A DNA stretch of 64,000 nucleotides from contig JADKFC010000013.1 in NCBI GenBank assembly GCA_016717655.1, positions 1-64,000 of the forward strand. Direction: 5' to 3'. The notes beneath the pieces were generated by a model. That model was not told where the DNA came from. It saw nothing but the letters and a program-made list of their open reading frames with translations, and did no database searches. The first letter of the stretch is position 1, and the number at the start of each line of letters is the position of its first letter. Positions 61,918 through 64,000 of the stretch are shown one piece after another. The stretch comes from Saprospiraceae bacterium (GTDB taxonomy: Bacteria; Bacteroidota; Bacteroidia; Chitinophagales; Saprospiraceae). The translations under genes were made by a program, and so were the position numbers.

Positions 61918-62871
61918 TTAAAATTCTTTATGATACCAATTAAATGATTTTTCTAAACCTTCTTTCACCTTAATGGCTGCAGCATAACCCAGCAATTGGC
62001 GGGCTTTTGTAATATCAGCTAAACTATGTGCAATATCTCCTGCTCTATTGGGGCCATAAATCGCAGGAATGCTCGTGTTGGTAATCGCATTAATATTATT
62101 CCACAACTCATTTAAGCTTGTGCGTTCTCCGCAAGCGACATTGTATATTTGGTTGATGGCTTGTACATCTTCAGTAAATAAGGCTAATATGTTGGCCTCA
62201 ACCGCATTATCTACATAAGTAAAATCTCTGCTATGCTCACCATCTCCATTGATAACCGGCCTTTCATTTTCCAGGGCTGCTTTAAAAAACAAGGGTATAA
62301 CGGCTGCATAAGCCCCATTGGGATCCTGTTTTGGTCCAAAAACATTAAAATACCTGAGCCCTATGTATTCCAGTCCATAAACCCTGGCATACACACCTGC
62401 ATACAGTTCATTTACCAGCTTGGTCACTGCGTAGGGAGATAGCGGATTGCCAATTTTGTCTTCTACTTTGGGCAAGCCCTCACTATCACCATAAGTGGAA
62501 GAAGAGGCGGCAAAAACAACCCTCTTTATACCCAGCTCATAAGCAGCATTAAATATATTCAACGTCCCATTGATGTTAACAGCATTGGTAGTGAGTGGAT
62601 CTTTGACAGATCTGGGTACAGAACCCAGTGCTGCCTGGTGACTTACAAGGTGAATGTCTTTCATGGCAGCCCTACAGGCTTCAATATCTCGAATATCCCC
62701 TTCTATAAATTCAAACTTAGGGTTCGTCATTATATCGTCCAGATTTTTTAAAAAACCTGTAGCCAAATTGTCAAACACCCTAACCTTGCTCACCCTGTCA
62801 TCTTGTAACAGTGCTGCTGCCAAATTACTGCCTATAAAGCCAGCGCCTCCTGTTATAAGTACATTAAACAT
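61918..62871 (-). CDS. UDP-HexNAc 4-epimerase, extended SDR (WbpP/TviC-like)
   Basis: This protein has 317 aa. NAD-binding GGAGFIGSNLAAALL, HQAALGSVPRSVKDP (typical of WbpP/TviC), catalytic Ser in AASSSTYG, and Y147xxxK151 in SPYAVTKL are all present. RYFNVFGPKQDPNGAYAAVI and GDGEHSRDFTYVDNAVEANI shape the sugar pocket. It would interconvert UDP-GlcNAc and UDP-GalNAc or their uronic acids. It is the second gene of the locus and directly precedes the dehydrogenase. Confidence 0.93.
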   Translation of the reverse strand: MFNVLITGGAGFIGSNLAAALLQDDRVSKVRVFDNLATGFLKNLDDIMTNPKFEFIEGDIRDIEACRAAMKDIHLVSHQAALGSVPRSVKDPLTTNAVNINGTLNIFNAAYELGIKRVVFAASSSTYGDSEGLPKVEDKIGNPLSPYAVTKLVNELYAGVYARVYGLEYIGLRYFNVFGPKQDPNGAYAAVIPLFFKAALENERPVINGDGEHSRDFTYVDNAVEANILALFTEDVQAINQIYNVACGERTSLNELWNNINAITNTSIPAIYGPNRAGDIAHSLADITKARQLLGYAAAIKVKEGLEKSFNWYHKEF

Positions 62872-62905
62872 ATTTAGTTTTTTATAATAGTCATATAGTC
62901 AATGG

Positions 62906-63964
62906 TTAAGCCATTATTTCCTGATAAATATTTCTACCAATTATCATTCCTCCGCCTACGACAAAAGCAGATAAAATGGCCTTGATTAAATTTAAATACA
63001 AAGAAGATGAGGTACTACCCAAAGGAGCTATTGACTCATCCAATTTTAAAAACAAAGGTTTGGTATCTTTTAAAGTAATATCTGATACTTCATAACTTTT
63101 TAATACTTCTGCATAGGCTAGTGTAAGTGCTTGTATTTCCTTTTCCAAAGTAAGTTTTTTTACACCCGGGGTTGCCATAACCAGGCCAAGGGTCCTATCT
63201 TGTGCTGCAGCCATTTGGGCTGTTTTATTGGTAATCAGATTTTTGATAGAATCCGCTTTTTCCCTCAAGACCAAAGTTGTATTAATTGAATTTTCAACCA
63301 TGTCCTCTTCAAAAAACTTTTTCAAATTATTGTAGGCCGCTTCCTGCAATTTCAACGCCATGCCTTCATCAATACAATTGACTCTGTATTTAAAAACACC
63401 TGTTTCTTCATCATAAACAAAGGTCAGTACAGGGTCAATCTGATTTTTACCTCCCGTTACTTTATTAGCTAAACGAGAATAAGCATGTTTTTCTATAGAA
63501 TCTAATGTTGATAAGGAATGATGTTTAAATTGAAAATTTTTAAATTTAGGATCTGACTCCGCCCATGCTTGCTCCAATTGATAAATATGAATCAAACGAT
63601 TTGCAATCATTGGTTTTTCTGCTGCATCTAACAGAATTCTTTCAAGGATGTAATTGGATCTTGCCACCTCTACAATTTTAAAAGGATTGGCTTTGCCTGT
63701 ATTACGGATACCAAATTGCCCCAACAAGCCCCCTAAACCTCCGAAGGAAGAAGCACTCCCTTCTACTAAAAATTTAACTTCTGCTTCATACTGAGGTTTA
63801 AATTTAAGGTGTTTGTACCCAAAATAAATAATAAAGGGCACACAAAAAAAACCTATAATATACCATTTGGCAAGGAGCAATTCAAAGTAAAATCGTCCTT
63901 TCAAGATTACATCTTTTAAAGTAACCTCGTTTTTATGAGCTTGCCCTTCGTTTGAATTTTCCAT
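62906..63964 (-). CDS. Wzz/chain-length-determinant protein
   Basis: This protein has 352 aa with two membrane segments (WYIIGFFCVPFIIYFGY near residue 35 and LNLIKAILSAFVVGGGMIIG at the end) and a helical periplasmic domain between them, as in Wzz co-polymerases. YEAEVKFLVEGSASSFGGLGG follows the first segment. It has no fused tyrosine kinase domain. It would set polymer length together with Wzy. The gene is the first of the locus within the window; further genes may lie beyond 64 kb. Confidence 0.88.
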   Translation of the reverse strand: MENSNEGQAHKNEVTLKDVILKGRFYFELLLAKWYIIGFFCVPFIIYFGYKHLKFKPQYEAEVKFLVEGSASSFGGLGGLLGQFGIRNTGKANPFKIVEVARSNYILERILLDAAEKPMIANRLIHIYQLEQAWAESDPKFKNFQFKHHSLSTLDSIEKHAYSRLANKVTGGKNQIDPVLTFVYDEETGVFKYRVNCIDEGMALKLQEAAYNNLKKFFEEDMVENSINTTLVLREKADSIKNLITNKTAQMAAAQDRTLGLVMATPGVKKLTLEKEIQALTLAYAEVLKSYEVSDITLKDTKPLFLKLDESIAPLGSTSSSLYLNLIKAILSAFVVGGGMIIGRNIYQEIMA

Positions 63965-64000
63965 TTGAACTTTTTATTGGTTATATCAAATCCAACCTAT

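Overview
The window is about 64 kb of one chromosome from a member of the Bacteroidota. Several features point there: two proteins end in type IX secretion (T9SS) C-terminal sorting domains, there is a TonB-dependent receptor with an N-terminal carboxypeptidase-regulatory-like domain, there is a DUF5916 outer-membrane protein, start codons lack Shine-Dalgarno sequences, and intergenic DNA is AT-rich. The Cys-rich DGI/NGQETG/DCGGP repeats and the large DUF4331 proteins suggest the Saprospiria/Chitinophagales side of the phylum. That placement is an inference; no rRNA or tRNA gene is present to test it.

Layout. (1) 1-2115, minus: a DUF5916/CBM9-like outer-membrane protein whose gene runs off the left edge. 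(2) 2449-11280, plus: TonB-dependent receptor, TPR protein and two tandem DUF4331 proteins, closed by a strong terminator. The second DUF4331 protein carries a 400-residue extension and a T9SS signal. (3) 11489-13105, minus: Kef-type antiporter. (4) 13387-20178, minus: a TetR-TolC-adaptor-RND tripartite efflux operon ending in a terminator. (5) 20315-32221: housekeeping genes on both strands (PnuC, membrane methyltransferase, purine nucleoside phosphorylase, lipoyl synthase, uracil phosphoribosyltransferase, ferredoxin-reductase-like protein, GcvT, HEAT-cyclophilin lipoprotein, and a large outer-membrane protein with a degenerate peptidase domain). (6) 32368-37028: a secreted reprolysin-like metalloprotease with a 78-bp tandem repeat, and a divergent lipoprotein. 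(7) 37125-63964, all minus: a long run of genes ending in a Wzx/Wzy-type surface-polysaccharide locus.

The polysaccharide locus reads, in transcription order: Wzz, WbpP/TviC-like epimerase, WbpO/TviB-like dehydrogenase, methyltransferase, AsnB-like amidotransferase, Wzx, Wzy, beta-helix lipoprotein, GT4, FkbM methyltransferase, GT2, beta-helix protein, GT4, formyltransferase-like/beta-propeller fusion, second AsnB-like amidotransferase, GT4. Then follow MnmH (SelU), SelD, WecB, an SGNH hydrolase, a ThuA-like protein and a mutarotase. The epimerase and dehydrogenase would supply a HexNAc uronic acid. Two AsnB-like enzymes beside them suggest an amidated uronic acid (uronamide) in the polymer. 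No initiating phosphoglycosyltransferase is seen.

Two genes in this locus look broken. The GT4 gene near 47.6 kb has a one-base deletion in a T run; its lost C-terminal 49 codons are intact in the next frame. The FkbM gene near 51.8 kb has an in-frame amber codon 23 codons before the stop that abuts the next gene. Whether these are real mutations, population variants or assembly errors cannot be decided from sequence alone.

I found no CRISPR array, insertion sequence, prophage or RNA gene. The strongest candidates for something undescribed are the TonB receptor/TPR/double-DUF4331 set, the Ser-for-Asn formyltransferase-propeller fusion, and the predicted uronamide polysaccharide locus with two beta-helix proteins.
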